Source: Motiliproteus coralliicola
GTDB taxonomy: Bacteria; Pseudomonadota; Gammaproteobacteria; Pseudomonadales; Balneatricaceae
NCBI RefSeq assembly: GCF_003345655.1
Contig: NZ_QQOH01000001.1
Location: 1,479,452-1,543,451 of the forward strand
Length of the DNA: 64,000 bases
Reading direction: 5' to 3'
The notes under the pieces were generated by a model. It was not told where the DNA came from, did not search any database, and saw only the letters and a program-made list of their open reading frames with translations. Both the position numbers and the translations under genes were made by a program. Shown here in pieces: positions 15,914 through 25,560 of the stretch. How positions within the stretch are numbered: position 1 is the first letter of the stretch; every line of letters starts with the position of its first letter.

Positions 15914-16744
15914 TTATGCCCGGCACTCCAACTGGTCCAGGCAGTGGTCGCGCAGATCAATATAATCCAGATCGGATAAGCCCAGGTATGTCAGGGTTGG
16001 CAGCAGATCTGAGATATCCGGACTGGAACTACTCAGACGCCAATACCGTCGATATCTCTCACTGATATTCTTGGCCAGCATGATCAGACAGAGCAACGTT
16101 TTGCTGCTGTCGTTGCTGTGATCCGATGCATCCAACAACACCGTCGGATATTGCAGTTGAAGTCGAATCGCCTGACAGACTCTGTCCGGCATCCCCCAGG
16201 TTTCGGCAATCTCCGCTCCGATGCTGAAGTGGTCGACGCCGTAGCGCTCGTTCTCCTGCAAACTCAACGCCGCCACCTGTTGCCCTTCGATGGCTCCGAG
16301 GAACTCCCGGTAGTCCGGGTAGCTCTCGATCATTAGCGGGATGCCGCAATCATGCAGCATGCCGACGGTATAGGCGGTATCCGGGTCTTCACTGGAAACT
16401 CGAGGTGCCAGCATGGCCGATAGTTCGGCGACCTCTATCGCACTATCCCAGAAGCGCTCCAGTCGACCCGCTTTTGAAAGGGATTTTTTCAACACGATTA
16501 ACTCGATCAACGAGTAGAGCCGTTTAAGCCCCAGCCGCATGACAACCTGATGTAGCGAGGTAAATTTCTGAACGCCGGCATATCGGGGACTGTTGGCCAT
16601 CGACAGCACCACGGTATAGATCGAGACATCGGTCTTGATGGTTTCCACGATCGTGTCAAAGTCTGGTTCCTCGGCTTTGACCAACCGGGTTAGTGTCAGC
16701 AGAACTTCCGGACGCGGTGGGATGAGATAAGGCTTACCGTTCAT
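15914..16744 (-). CDS. HDOD domain protein
   Basis: 276 aa from ATG 16744, chosen because it starts the HDOD-like sequence (MNGKPYLIPPRPEVLLTLTR) and because the longer reading to 16807 adds a basic, atypical leader. Features: the opening proline-rich strand, IVETIKTDVSIYTVVLSMANSPRY (the DPALTAKVLRLANSP-like helix), VVMRLGLKRLYSLI, and AYTVGMLHDCGIPLM with residual HD-type His-Asp, then FSIGAEIAETWGMPDRVCQAI. HDOD proteins are signalling modules related to HD phosphohydrolases but usually lack a full metal site; roles include motility, surface behaviour and stress. No output domain is fused and no operon partner is visible. Confidence 0.88.
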   Translation of the reverse strand: MNGKPYLIPPRPEVLLTLTRLVKAEEPDFDTIVETIKTDVSIYTVVLSMANSPRYAGVQKFTSLHQVVMRLGLKRLYSLIELIVLKKSLSKAGRLERFWDSAIEVAELSAMLAPRVSSEDPDTAYTVGMLHDCGIPLMIESYPDYREFLGAIEGQQVAALSLQENERYGVDHFSIGAEIAETWGMPDRVCQAIRLQLQYPTVLLDASDHSNDSSKTLLCLIMLAKNISERYRRYWRLSSSSPDISDLLPTLTYLGLSDLDYIDLRDHCLDQLECRA

Positions 16745-17069
16745 GGTACTTCTAGCAGTCCTTTGAGTTGTTTTTTTTGCAGTGTAACAGTGCCTCGGCC
16801 TGAGCAACAGAAGCCTGTATCCGCCTCGAGAGCCATCCCCGTATTGTTTTGGATCGGATTCGCTTGGACAGGTCAGCTTTTCCTGAACTAGGCCGGTTTT
16901 GACGCTTATTTCAGCGGCCTGATTTGACAGTTTCTCCTTTGCTGACTAGTACTTGTAGCAGGCTATTACGCCGCCAACGGGTCTCGAAGGCCGGGTCAAA
17001 AACCCGCCTGCTGCAGGCCTGTTTGCCTTTTTGCGGTCTCTAATCACCAAAGCTGCGGGTATCTGAACC

Positions 17070-18047
17070 ATGTTAAAACTCAAGAATATTGCTGTAGTCG
17101 CACTGTCCACCTCCATCGGCCTGACGGCCTCGTTGTCGACCCAAGCGGCCGAGCAGCGGTTTGTGACGATCGGAACCGGCGGGGTCACCGGGGTCTACTA
17201 TCCGACCGGGGGGTCCATCTGTCGACTGGTTAACAAAGGTCGTAAGGAGCACGGTATCCGCTGTAGCGTTGAGAGTACCGGCGGCTCGGTCTACAACCTC
17301 AACACGATCCGTGAAGGTGAGCTGGATATGGGTGTGGCCCAATCCGACTGGCAATATCACGCCTATAACGGCACCAGCAAGTTCGAGGACAAGGGCGGCA
17401 ACAAAGATCTGCGCGCCATCTTCTCGGTCCACCCGGAGCCCTTCACCGTGGTCGCCCGTGCCGATGCCGGTATCAAGACCTTTGACGACCTGAAAGGCAA
17501 GCGGGTCAATGTCGGCAACCCCGGCTCTGGTCAGCGCGGCACCATGGAAGTGCTGATGAAAGCCAAGGGCTGGACCATGGATGACTTCGCCCTGGCGTCC
17601 GAGCTCAAGTCCGCCGAGCAGTCCTCGGCGCTGTGCGATAACAAGATCGATGCGATGGTCTTCACCGTCGGCCACCCCAGTGGTTCGATCAAGGAAGCGA
17701 CCACTTCCTGCGACAGTGTTCTGGTCGAGGTCAGCGGCGATTCGGTTAACAAGCTAGTGTCAGACAACAGCTACTACCGCACCGCCACCATCCCGGGCGG
17801 CATGTACCGTGGCAACGATAACGACGTGATGACCTTCGGTGTCGGCGCCACCTTCGTTTCCTCAACCAATACTCCGGATGATGTGATCTACGAAGTGGTC
17901 AAAGCGGTATTTGAAAACTTCGATACCTTCAGAAAGCTGCACCCGGCCTTTGGTAATCTGAAGAAGGAACAGATGATCAAAGACGGTCTGTCTGCCCCGC
18001 TGCATCCGGGCGCGGCCAAGTACTACAAAGAAGCCGGTCTGATGTAA
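17070..18047 (+). CDS. TAXI-family TRAP transporter solute-binding protein
   Basis: Exported 325-aa receptor. Signal peptide [20 protein letters not shown]...STQAA, then the TAXI signature [25 protein letters not shown], followed by [30 protein letters not shown] and [23 protein letters not shown]. In the periplasm it binds a solute, commonly a dicarboxylate, amino acid or similar anion, and hands it to the sodium-coupled permease encoded just downstream. A partial terminator between the two genes probably keeps receptor transcripts more abundant than permease transcripts. Confidence 0.95.
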   Translation: MLKLKNIAVVALSTSIGLTASLSTQAAEQRFVTIGTGGVTGVYYPTGGSICRLVNKGRKEHGIRCSVESTGGSVYNLNTIREGELDMGVAQSDWQYHAYNGTSKFEDKGGNKDLRAIFSVHPEPFTVVARADAGIKTFDDLKGKRVNVGNPGSGQRGTMEVLMKAKGWTMDDFALASELKSAEQSSALCDNKIDAMVFTVGHPSGSIKEATTSCDSVLVEVSGDSVNKLVSDNSYYRTATIPGGMYRGNDNDVMTFGVGATFVSSTNTPDDVIYEVVKAVFENFDTFRKLHPAFGNLKKEQMIKDGLSAPLHPGAAKYYKEAGLM

Positions 18048-18054
18048 GACCCTG

Positions 18055-18090
18055 ATCCCCCGGAGCCCTGGCTTCGGGGGATTGTCTTTT
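18055..18090 (+). terminator. Intra-operon attenuating terminator
   Basis: ATCCCCCGGAGCC pairs with GGCTTCGGGGGAT (13 positions, one G-T) around a very tight loop, followed by TGTCTTTT. It sits between the receptor and permease genes, so it is best read as a leaky terminator setting receptor:permease ratio. Confidence 0.75.
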
Positions 18091-18135
18091 CTAACCACTT
18101 AGTAAGAATCGACCCCGGCTGTCAGGGAGCCTGCC

Positions 18136-20724
18136 ATGAGTCACAATGATGATACGGCCGAAAAAGAGATCCAGGAGCTAGTCGCCTCTTCCGACAGCGG
18201 CGCTCGCGACCCGGGTGGCTTACCCGGTAAAATCCTGTTGATCACCCCGGTCTGCTGGGCCCTGTTCCAGCTCTGGTACGCCTCCCCGCTCCCCTTTTTG
18301 CTCAACTTTGGCGTCCTTAACGACACCGAAGCGCGCTCGGTTCATCTGGCTTTCGCCATCTTCCTGGCCTTCACCGCCTACCCGGCACTGAGCAGCTCTC
18401 GACGTGACCTGATTCCGATTCAGGATTGGCTGATGGCCCTGGTTGGCGCTTTCTGCGCCGGTTACCTATTCCTGTTCTATGCCGAGCTGTCGGATCGGGC
18501 CGGTTCGCCGACCCAGTTCGATATCGTCACCGCCGTGGCCGGGATGCTGTTGCTGCTCGAAGCGACTCGCCGAGCTCTAGGACCACCGTTGATGGTGGTG
18601 GCCTCGGTTTTCCTGATCTACACCTTTGCCGGCCCCTATATGCCGGATGTCATTGCCCATAAGGGTGCCAGCCTCAACAAAACCATGTCGCACCAGTGGC
18701 TGACCACCGAAGGGGTGTTCGGCGTGGCACTGGGAGTCTCGACCAGTTTCGTGTTCCTGTTCGTGCTGTTTGGTGCCCTGCTCGATAAGGCCGGCGCCGG
18801 CAACTACTTCATCAAGGTCGCCTTTTCACTGCTGGGTCATATGCGAGGCGGCCCGGCCAAAGCGGCGGTGGTCTCCTCTGGTCTGTCCGGGCTGATCTCC
18901 GGTTCATCGATCGCCAACGTGGTGACCACCGGCACCTTCACCATCCCGCTGATGAAACGGGTCGGTTTCCCCGGGACCAAGGCCGGCGCGGTCGAGGTTG
19001 CCGCCTCCACCAACGGGCAATTAACACCGCCCATCATGGGCGCGGCCGCGTTCCTGATGGTTGAATATGTGGGCATCTCCTACGTCGAGGTGATCACCCA
19101 CGCGATCTTGCCGGCGCTGATTTCCTATATCGCGCTGATCTATATCGTTCATCTGGAAGCCCTCAAAGCCAATATGCAGGGGCTGCCCCGACGGACCAAC
19201 CCAACCCTGGCGCAGAGCCTGTTGTCGTTTCTGACCACCTTCCTGGGCATCTGCATTATCGCCGCCGTAGTCTATTACGGCGTCGGCTGGACCAAGGATC
19301 TGTTCGGCGGTACCGCCACCCTGGTGTTGGGGCTGTTGATCTGCCTGGTGTATGTGTTGCTGGTGCGCTATTCGGCCCAATACCCGGAACTGCAGATGGA
19401 TGACCCCAACGCCGAGGTCGTGGAGCTTCCCGAGGTCGGTCCGACAGTCAAATCCGGTCTCTACTACCTGCTGCCGATCTTCGTGCTGGTCTGGTGTTTG
19501 ATGGTCGAGCGCTTCTCGCCGGGGCTGTCGGCCTTCTGGGCCACCCTGTTCATGATCGTGATCGTCATCACCCACCGCCCTCTGCTGGCGCTGTTCCGCC
19601 ATCAGGGTGACCTCAAATGTGCGGTCTACCGCGGTTTGATGGAGCTATTCGACGGGCTGGCCAGCGGTGCCCGCAACATGATCGGTATCGGCGTAGCCAC
19701 CGCTGCCGCCGGGATCGTGGTCGGCACCGTGACACTGACCGGTATCGGTTTGGTGATGACCGAGTTTGTCGAATTTATCTCCGGTGGTTCGGTGTTGCTG
19801 ATGCTGTTCTTCACCGCCCTGATCAGCCTGATTCTCGGCATGGGGCTGCCCACCACCGCCAACTACATCGTCGTCTCGACCCTGATGGCGCCGGTGATCG
19901 TCAACCTGGGCGCCGCCCACGGTCTGATCGTTCCGCTGATCGCAGTACACCTGTTCGTGTTCTACTTCGGTATCCTGGCCGATGACACGCCGCCGGTAGG
20001 CTTGGCTGCCTTTGCGGCCGCCGCCATCGCCCGCTCCGATCCAATTCGCACCGGTATCCAGGGCTTCACTTACGATATCCGGACCGCGGTGCTGCCGTTC
20101 ATGTTCATCTTCAACACCCAGTTGCTGTTGATCGGCATTGATTCAGTACTGTCGCTACTGTTGACCATTTTCAGCGCCATCATCGCCATGCTGGTCTTTG
20201 CCGCGGCGACCCAAGGCTTCTGGCTGGTAAAAACCCGCTGGTGGGAGACGATCGGACTGCTGCTGGTGGCGTTTTCGCTGTTCCGGCCCGGCTTCTGGTG
20301 GGACGAAGTCTACCCGCCGCTGGTGGAAGCCCCGGCCGCTGAGATCAATCAACGCGCCGAACAGATCGCTCCGGACGGTAACCTACGGATGCGGGTCAGC
20401 GGTATCAACCTGGATGGCGATGAAGTCTCCAAGATCGTGCTGTTGCCGCTGGGTGAGAGTGGCGATGGTGAAACCCGCTTGACCAACGCAGGACTGATGC
20501 TGCGACAGGATGATGACCGCACGGTGGTCGACATGGTCGCTTTCGGTAGCCCGGCCCAGGAGCTTGGTATTGATTTTGACTGGGAGATCCAGCAGCTGCT
20601 GATCGATGCCGAACGGCCACCCAAAGAGCTGGTCTTTATCCCGGCACTGGTACTGCTGGGTGCCCTGTGGATCGGCCAACGACGGCGGCGGGAGCAGCAG
20701 TCGCAAGCAGCCACAGCAACCTGA
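18136..20724 (+). CDS. TRAP transporter permease, fused small and large membrane subunits
   Basis: 862-aa membrane protein of the fused DctQM type that accompanies TAXI receptors. A cytoplasmic N-terminus is followed by four helices of the Q part, then the large M part with many helices and the typical LVLFGALLDKAGAGNYFI, GGPAKAAVVSSGLSGLISGSSIANVVTTGTFTIPLMKRVG, TPPIMGAAAFLM and GLPTTANYIVVSTLMAPV blocks. The C-terminal roughly 170 residues resemble the DUF3394 extension, with further helices and a soluble segment before a final basic tail. GGGAG eight bases before ATG supports the start. It imports the solute captured by the upstream receptor, driven by a sodium gradient. Confidence 0.95.
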   Translation: MSHNDDTAEKEIQELVASSDSGARDPGGLPGKILLITPVCWALFQLWYASPLPFLLNFGVLNDTEARSVHLAFAIFLAFTAYPALSSSRRDLIPIQDWLMALVGAFCAGYLFLFYAELSDRAGSPTQFDIVTAVAGMLLLLEATRRALGPPLMVVASVFLIYTFAGPYMPDVIAHKGASLNKTMSHQWLTTEGVFGVALGVSTSFVFLFVLFGALLDKAGAGNYFIKVAFSLLGHMRGGPAKAAVVSSGLSGLISGSSIANVVTTGTFTIPLMKRVGFPGTKAGAVEVAASTNGQLTPPIMGAAAFLMVEYVGISYVEVITHAILPALISYIALIYIVHLEALKANMQGLPRRTNPTLAQSLLSFLTTFLGICIIAAVVYYGVGWTKDLFGGTATLVLGLLICLVYVLLVRYSAQYPELQMDDPNAEVVELPEVGPTVKSGLYYLLPIFVLVWCLMVERFSPGLSAFWATLFMIVIVITHRPLLALFRHQGDLKCAVYRGLMELFDGLASGARNMIGIGVATAAAGIVVGTVTLTGIGLVMTEFVEFISGGSVLLMLFFTALISLILGMGLPTTANYIVVSTLMAPVIVNLGAAHGLIVPLIAVHLFVFYFGILADDTPPVGLAAFAAAAIARSDPIRTGIQGFTYDIRTAVLPFMFIFNTQLLLIGIDSVLSLLLTIFSAIIAMLVFAAATQGFWLVKTRWWETIGLLLVAFSLFRPGFWWDEVYPPLVEAPAAEINQRAEQIAPDGNLRMRVSGINLDGDEVSKIVLLPLGESGDGETRLTNAGLMLRQDDDRTVVDMVAFGSPAQELGIDFDWEIQQLLIDAERPPKELVFIPALVLLGALWIGQRRRREQQSQAATAT

Positions 20725-20759
20725 ACAGGTGCCCGTCGCGATGACTAGGAGAGCCCGGC

Positions 20760-21191
20760 ATGTCCAAAGATATCCTGATACCGATTGATGCCCAGAAGCC
20801 AGAACTGGCGGACAAGGCCCTGAAGATCGCCATCTCACAGGCCCGCGAGAGCGGCGGTGAGCTGCATGTCATGACCGTCGTACCCGGATTCAATATGCCG
20901 ATGGTGGCGGCCTACTTTCCCGCCGATGCGATGGAAAACGCCCTCAACGCGGTGGAGAAAAAACTGCACCAGTATATCGACAGCCATGTTCCCCAAGATC
21001 TGCCCAGCTGTCTGCATGTCAAAAACGGTAACCCCTACAAACAGATCGTTAAGATGGCCAAACAGATCAATGCCTCGATGATCGTCATTCCCAGCCGCAA
21101 GCACAGTTCGGTCGACGAAGCGCTGATCGGTTCGGTTGCCGGCAAGGTGGTCGAGCGGGCCAGCTGCTCGGTACTGGTGATCCGCGACTAA
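20760..21191 (+). CDS. Universal stress protein (UspA family)
   Basis: 143 aa with the Usp fold: N-terminal DILIPIDAQKPELADKALKIA, a central VKNGNPYKQIVKMAKQINASMIVIPSRKH and a C-terminal GSVAGKVVERASCSVLVIRD that matches the ATP-binding G-2X-G-9X-G-(S/T) pattern (here GSVAGKVVERASCSV). It follows the permease gene by 35 bp with AGGAG before the ATG. In Halomonas the comparable protein TeaD binds ATP and regulates the TeaABC TRAP transporter, so a regulatory role on this transporter is likely by analogy. Confidence 0.93.
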   Translation: MSKDILIPIDAQKPELADKALKIAISQARESGGELHVMTVVPGFNMPMVAAYFPADAMENALNAVEKKLHQYIDSHVPQDLPSCLHVKNGNPYKQIVKMAKQINASMIVIPSRKHSSVDEALIGSVAGKVVERASCSVLVIRD

Positions 21192-21282
21192 GGGGCAACA
21201 ATTCCATTTCTGTCACCTTGGTCCTGGCACCCCGGACATAAGCCGCCCCCGGCTCCAACAGGGGGACGGCTTGCTGTTAACA

Positions 21283-21309
21283 ACCGCTGTCGCATCCTGC
21301 GACAGCGGT
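21283..21309. terminator. Strong hairpin between convergent genes, probable terminator
   Basis: A perfect 12-bp stem ACCGCTGTCGCA/TGCGACAGCGGT with a 3-nt loop lies between the UspA gene and the DUF1127-like gene. No clear T run follows on either strand, so intrinsic termination is not assured. A weaker imperfect stem (AGCCG-CCCC/GGGG-CGGCT) precedes it at about 21241-21271. Confidence 0.5.
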
Positions 21310-21313
21310 GCGC

Positions 21314-21577
21314 TCAGCCACCCCCGCCCTGCGGTTCAGGCTCCAGTTGCGAAGCCGCAGCAACAGTTTGCGAACAGTTGCCGCTTTCCGGTGGCTGAAT
21401 CTCGGCCGCAGGACTGGCAGTCGGATTCAGTTCAACCACACGACCGTCTTCCAGCTTGAGGCCGATATCTTCCAACAGGCGGGGTTCGAGGCGGCTCAGC
21501 TGCTGGTAGCTGAGGCTATCGGTGGCGCGCCGATCGAGTTGGTTCAGGGCTCGCTTAACAAAACTAAACAGGATCAT
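21314..21577 (-). CDS. Small DUF1127-like protein
   Basis: 87 aa from ATG 21577, chosen for its AGGAG eight bases upstream over an upstream ATG without such a site. MILFSFVKRALNQLDRRATDSLSYQQLSRLEPRLLEDIGL carries the DUF1127-type pattern in which a short helix ends in 'L..L....L.DIGL'. The C-terminal half is low-complexity, rich in Pro, Glu and Ala. DUF1127 proteins are small basic proteins; some bind RNA and affect phosphate or carbon regulation. The role here is unknown. Confidence 0.6.
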   Translation of the reverse strand: MILFSFVKRALNQLDRRATDSLSYQQLSRLEPRLLEDIGLKLEDGRVVELNPTASPAAEIQPPESGNCSQTVAAASQLEPEPQGGGG

Positions 21578-21913
21578 CGTATTGCTCCTAAAGTCAGGAG
21601 GCAACGGACCTATCGGGTATCAACAAAGGGAGTTTGTGCATGGCCGCGATAGGATCCGCGGCCAGAAGGTTTTATCTACTCAGCACACGGACAGGCAGGG
21701 GCAAACGTCCAAATCGAATTGGAGGCGTTTTTTCGTGAATGCCAAGTTGCGGTTAAACGAAACATGGGATCAATTGCTGCCTGTCGTGAATAGGAATGCC
21801 CTTGAATAGGGCCGAATCATTAAACGTCAGCCGGCTGGCGTTGGTCAACCCTTAAACAGGCTTAAACCCAGCAGCACGGCTAAAATCGAAGCACAGAGCT
21901 GATCGATACGACC
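21578..21913. other. Intergenic region between DUF1127-like gene and pdsS
   Basis: About 340 bp; no coding sequence with ribosome binding site seen. It should hold the minus-strand promoter of the DUF1127-like gene and the 3' end of the pds transcript; no convincing intrinsic terminator found. Confidence 0.4.
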
Positions 21914-23872
21914 TTAAGACCTGCCCGAATCGATCACTTCGTGGGGCCAGCGCAGCTCTACCACCACCCGATCCTGTCGATTGAAGATCGCCACCTCAGC
22001 CTGCTGGGCATGGGCAATCAATTTAACCACGTAAAGTCCCAACCCCAGATGGCTGCCGCTCGTCTGGCGCCTTTCGCTACAAAACAGCTCGAACAACTGC
22101 GCCGCTTGCTGATCATCGATAGGCGTTGCTCGATTGCTGATCTGCAACATCAACCCCTGCGGATCAAGGCTTAATTGCAGCCGGATAGGGGCTGCTTCCA
22201 GATTGAAATCGAGTGCATTGTCGACCAACTTGTCCAGTAGTTGCTCAAGCCGATACTCGTTGGCCCGCAGCATCACATCGGTTTGCGGTAATTCCAGTTC
22301 AAACGGCTGCTGTGGGAAGTCGATCCGGCAACGCTCGACATAACGTTGCAGCAACGTTGTCAGCGCAACCGACGATACAGCCTCCGCGTTCAACGCATCC
22401 TCCAGACTGACCGCCTCGGTAATGCTCTGGATGGTCTGTTCCAGCTTGCTGACGCCCCGCCGAGCGCTGGCCACCAAGCGCTGTTGGCGCGCATCCAAAG
22501 GTTGATCGATCTCGGTCTCAAGCAGCTCCAGTGAGGTGCTGATGGTGTTGAGGGGGTTACTCAGCTCATGCCGCAACGTGCGTGGCATGCGCTCCAGAAA
22601 CTGGGTATAACCCTGTAGCCGCTGCAACAGCACCTGACCATCGCGGGACAACTCTCCGAGTTCATCGCTGGCCAAACCATCGCTGAAGGGCTCTACCGAC
22701 TGCAACCGCCCCTGATCATCAAAACGCCGCTTAAGCTCGCTACCCAGGCGTTTAATTCGAATCGCCAACCTTGATGCAAACCACAACAGCCCGACAATAA
22801 CCGCCAGCAACACCGCCAGGGTCTGCCACCCCAGATCAAACAGCGACTGACGCTGGACCAGCGCCATTCGATCACTGGCGATCTGGACTACCAGCCTTGG
22901 CCCCTCCGGCAACTGCGGATAAACCGGCACCTGCACCGCGGCCCAGCCGCCACTTATGGAAGCCTCTCGCCCGCTGTCGATAAATTGTTGCAGGCGCTGC
23001 AACGACAGCGGCCCCAAGCCTTCGGTGGTCGCCAAAGGCTGGCTATCGGAGTCCAGCAACACCAGTTGCTGGTCGCTCTGGGAGTAGTTACCCAACAACT
23101 GCTGCAGTTCGGGAACCAGAGGCTGCAGGCGTAGTGGATAGGAGCGAACCGGCCCTGAGCTGCCATCGAAGTCATGGGCCTGGATCAATAGCTCAGGTGA
23201 AGATTGCAGCAGAGACACGGGCATTTTCAGTTCGAGCTGGTAACGGCCGGCGCGCTCCCACCAGACCGCTTCGATCGGGGTCGAACGATGCCGCAGTCGG
23301 CGCTTTGGAATACGGGCCCGAAACAGCCCCGGACCTTCGGCCATCAGCCTAAATCGCTGACCGTCAGCCAAGACCAAATCCAGATAGTCGTAGCGGGCGG
23401 GCTCACTGAAATCGATCCCGGCTCGGGCGTAGTAACGGCTGCCGTCATCCACCTCGATCGCCAGATAGAGCTGCTGTCGATACTGTGCCGCTCGAAGTTG
23501 TAGCCCCTCGTGCCGGACATGGGCCAGATGCTCGGGCCAGTCGCTGAAAAAGCCATCCAGGGTTAACGCCTGCCGTAAGCCGTATACCGGAATTGCCGAT
23601 ACCATTGTGTCGGTATCGGTGTCGCCGGTTGTGGCCGAACTACCGTCGCCGCTTTCGACCGCCACTCGACTCGGATCAGCAGACCACCAGTCCTCGGTCT
23701 CAGCTCGGTTGACGATATTGGCTGCCGCCGCCTCGGCCACCAAGCGCGCAGCCTGGATCTGGCTCTGGTCGACCACCTGGTTGATCGCGTCGAAATAACG
23801 CAGCCCCAGCCAGGGAACCAACCCCAGCAACGGCAGCATCAGCAGCAGTTTTTTGCGCAGCGTCAGACGCAT
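21914..23872 (-). CDS. pdsS: Proteobacterial dedicated sortase system-type sensor histidine kinase (PdsS)
   Basis: 652-aa membrane kinase. An N-terminal helix (about residues 8-25) leads to a large periplasmic sensor including a carbohydrate-binding-like strand set (ALTLDGFFSDWPEHLAHVR...LYLAIEVDDGSRYY), a second helix LAVLLAVIVGLLWFASRLAI near 345-365, HAMP-like linker, H-box PRTLRHELSNPLNTISTSLELLE and a HATPase domain (LVDNALDFN, GLGLYVVKLIAHA). The layout and the pairing with an OmpA-like protein and response regulator match the PDS kinase of marine gammaproteobacteria. Its gene begins two bases after the regulator's stop. No sortase or sortase target gene is nearby. Confidence 0.8.
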   Translation of the reverse strand: MRLTLRKKLLLMLPLLGLVPWLGLRYFDAINQVVDQSQIQAARLVAEAAAANIVNRAETEDWWSADPSRVAVESGDGSSATTGDTDTDTMVSAIPVYGLRQALTLDGFFSDWPEHLAHVRHEGLQLRAAQYRQQLYLAIEVDDGSRYYARAGIDFSEPARYDYLDLVLADGQRFRLMAEGPGLFRARIPKRRLRHRSTPIEAVWWERAGRYQLELKMPVSLLQSSPELLIQAHDFDGSSGPVRSYPLRLQPLVPELQQLLGNYSQSDQQLVLLDSDSQPLATTEGLGPLSLQRLQQFIDSGREASISGGWAAVQVPVYPQLPEGPRLVVQIASDRMALVQRQSLFDLGWQTLAVLLAVIVGLLWFASRLAIRIKRLGSELKRRFDDQGRLQSVEPFSDGLASDELGELSRDGQVLLQRLQGYTQFLERMPRTLRHELSNPLNTISTSLELLETEIDQPLDARQQRLVASARRGVSKLEQTIQSITEAVSLEDALNAEAVSSVALTTLLQRYVERCRIDFPQQPFELELPQTDVMLRANEYRLEQLLDKLVDNALDFNLEAAPIRLQLSLDPQGLMLQISNRATPIDDQQAAQLFELFCSERRQTSGSHLGLGLYVVKLIAHAQQAEVAIFNRQDRVVVELRWPHEVIDSGRS

Positions 23873-23874
23873 GG

Positions 23875-24588
23875 TCAGCTGCCTCCCTCGCTCTCCTGCC
23901 AGCGGTAGCCCAGCCCATAGACACTGACCAGCCGATCAAAATCCGGATCAACGGCTTTGAATTTATTCCTCAGGTGGCGAATATGGGTACTGAGGGTGTT
24001 GTTGGTGACCACCGTCTGACGGGTCTTTTGAGCCAGCGCATCGAAGCTGACGACCGCCCCCTCGGCGTTGACCAGGGCTTCGACAATCAGCAGTTCGGTG
24101 ACAGTCAGATTCAAGGGTAATCCTCGCCACATCGCTCGAGCACCGCTGATATCCAGTGCCAACTCCGATTCCAACTCATCCTGACCCGCCGAACGATCCG
24201 AGACGACCTCGGAGAGTTTACGGGCTCGTTTCAGGATCGCGGCCACCTTCTCCCGCAACAGCATCAGAGAAACCGGTTTGGTCAAATAATCCCAGGCTCC
24301 CAAACGCAGGCCGAAGATCTGATCGATCTCGTCGCTGCGAGAGGTAATGAACAGCACCGGTAGATCCGGGTACCGTCCCAATAACCATTGGCACAATTCA
24401 AACCCGGCATCGGGGTTGCTACCCAGGTGGATATCGAGCAGAGCGATATCCGGTTCGGCATCCAGTTGCTCGCGTACCTGCTGATCACTGTCAAATGCCC
24501 GCACCTGATAGTGGGACGAGCACAGAGCATCGGAGTAATTCTGTAACTGGTCGGGATCATCCTCGACGATCAGGATCTGGTGGTGCAT
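23875..24588 (-). CDS. pdsR: PDS-type response regulator (PdsR), receiver plus winged helix
   Basis: 237 aa. N-terminal receiver with acidic pair EDDPDQ, phosphoacceptor Asp in DIALLDIHLG, Thr/Ser in LFITSRSDEI and Lys in YLTKPVSLML; C-terminal OmpR/PhoB-type winged helix (LPLNLTVTELLIVEALVNAEGAVVSFDAL, then NNTLSTHIRHLRNKFKAVD...VYGLGYRW). It should be phosphorylated by the kinase encoded two bases downstream and act on DNA. It is 192 bp from pdsO. The pds identity comes from the gene order pdsO-pdsR-pdsS. Confidence 0.82.
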   Translation of the reverse strand: MHHQILIVEDDPDQLQNYSDALCSSHYQVRAFDSDQQVREQLDAEPDIALLDIHLGSNPDAGFELCQWLLGRYPDLPVLFITSRSDEIDQIFGLRLGAWDYLTKPVSLMLLREKVAAILKRARKLSEVVSDRSAGQDELESELALDISGARAMWRGLPLNLTVTELLIVEALVNAEGAVVSFDALAQKTRQTVVTNNTLSTHIRHLRNKFKAVDPDFDRLVSVYGLGYRWQESEGGS

Positions 24589-24780
24589 CGATAATCCAGC
24601 TCGGGTTAAATGGCGATAACTTTATCCGACTCCGGGAATCATGAAAAATCCCAGGCAGACAAGCACTTTGACATAACTGGGCCGGAGCAGCCACCGCTAC
24701 TCCGACCCGTCTTTCCACGCCTGTCACCCCATTCGGGATAGATCAGAGTGCCAAGATCCTTGGTCACAAGCCGCTTGTGC

Positions 24781-25560
24781 TTACCGGCGACTGACAACCG
24801 CCTCTTGCTGATCAAATTCGAACCGCACATCAACCCGTCGGTCCTCCGGTGCGTAGATTTTGTCGGTCTGGGCCTGGGTTGAGCCCAGCGCAGTCTGATC
24901 GATCAACTCGGCGGCGGTACCGCCTCCCACCAACGCCTGGCTGACCCGTTGATTACGCTGCTTGGCCAGTTGCCGGTTGTAGTCGGATAGCCCGGCACGA
25001 TCGGTATGGCCTTCAAGATCGATCCGCATTCCCGGAACCTGTAGCGGTCCCTGGCTAATGGACTGCAGCATCGGCTGGTATTTGTTTTTCAGGCTGCTGC
25101 TGTTGTGATCAAAGTAGACCGATAGCCGCAGCCCGCTGACCCACTGCTGCAGGGCTTCATGCTGCTGGCCCAGGCCGGCCAACTGCTGCTCGGCGTGCTC
25201 AATCTGAGCCCGCTTTTCCGCCAGTTGTCGCTCCGCCTGTTGCAGCTGGCTCTGCGCTTCAACCAGCCGCTGTTCCGCCTGCTGGGATTGATTTTCGCTG
25301 TACGCCAACTGACGCTGCTGCACCTCGTCCTGGCCGATCATGGCGCCGAATGTACCGCCCAGAATCGCGCCAATCGGTCCGCCAACCACCGCACCAGCGA
25401 CGGCACCGGCACCAAAACCGAGGTGCTGTGGGGTTTTATCCGTCGGCGCTACCGTTTCGGCCGCCTGCAGCGAAGCGCTAGCCAGCGTTATCGTCAGCGC
25501 CATAGCGCCGAAGCTAGCGGACTTGAGTGAAGTCTTCGAATAGTGTGATGCAAGTTTCAT
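24781..25560 (-). CDS. pdsO: Sortase-associated OmpA-like protein (PdsO)
   Basis: 259 aa from ATG 25560 with AGGAG seven bases upstream. A signal peptide (to about residue 32, ...ASASLQAA) is followed by a glycine-zipper segment FGAGAVAGAVVGGPIGAILGGTFGAMIG, a long Gln/Glu/Ala-rich coiled coil, and a C-terminal OmpA-like domain with VYFDHNSSSLK, IDLEGHTDRAG, YNRQLAKQRNQRVSQAL and EDRRVDVRFEF. Such proteins span the envelope and bind peptidoglycan. In typical PDS loci it sits between a sortase with its target and the two-component genes. Here the upstream side holds an unrelated small gene with its own terminator. Confidence 0.85.
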   Translation of the reverse strand: MKLASHYSKTSLKSASFGAMALTITLASASLQAAETVAPTDKTPQHLGFGAGAVAGAVVGGPIGAILGGTFGAMIGQDEVQQRQLAYSENQSQQAEQRLVEAQSQLQQAERQLAEKRAQIEHAEQQLAGLGQQHEALQQWVSGLRLSVYFDHNSSSLKNKYQPMLQSISQGPLQVPGMRIDLEGHTDRAGLSDYNRQLAKQRNQRVSQALVGGGTAAELIDQTALGSTQAQTDKIYAPEDRRVDVRFEFDQQEAVVSRR

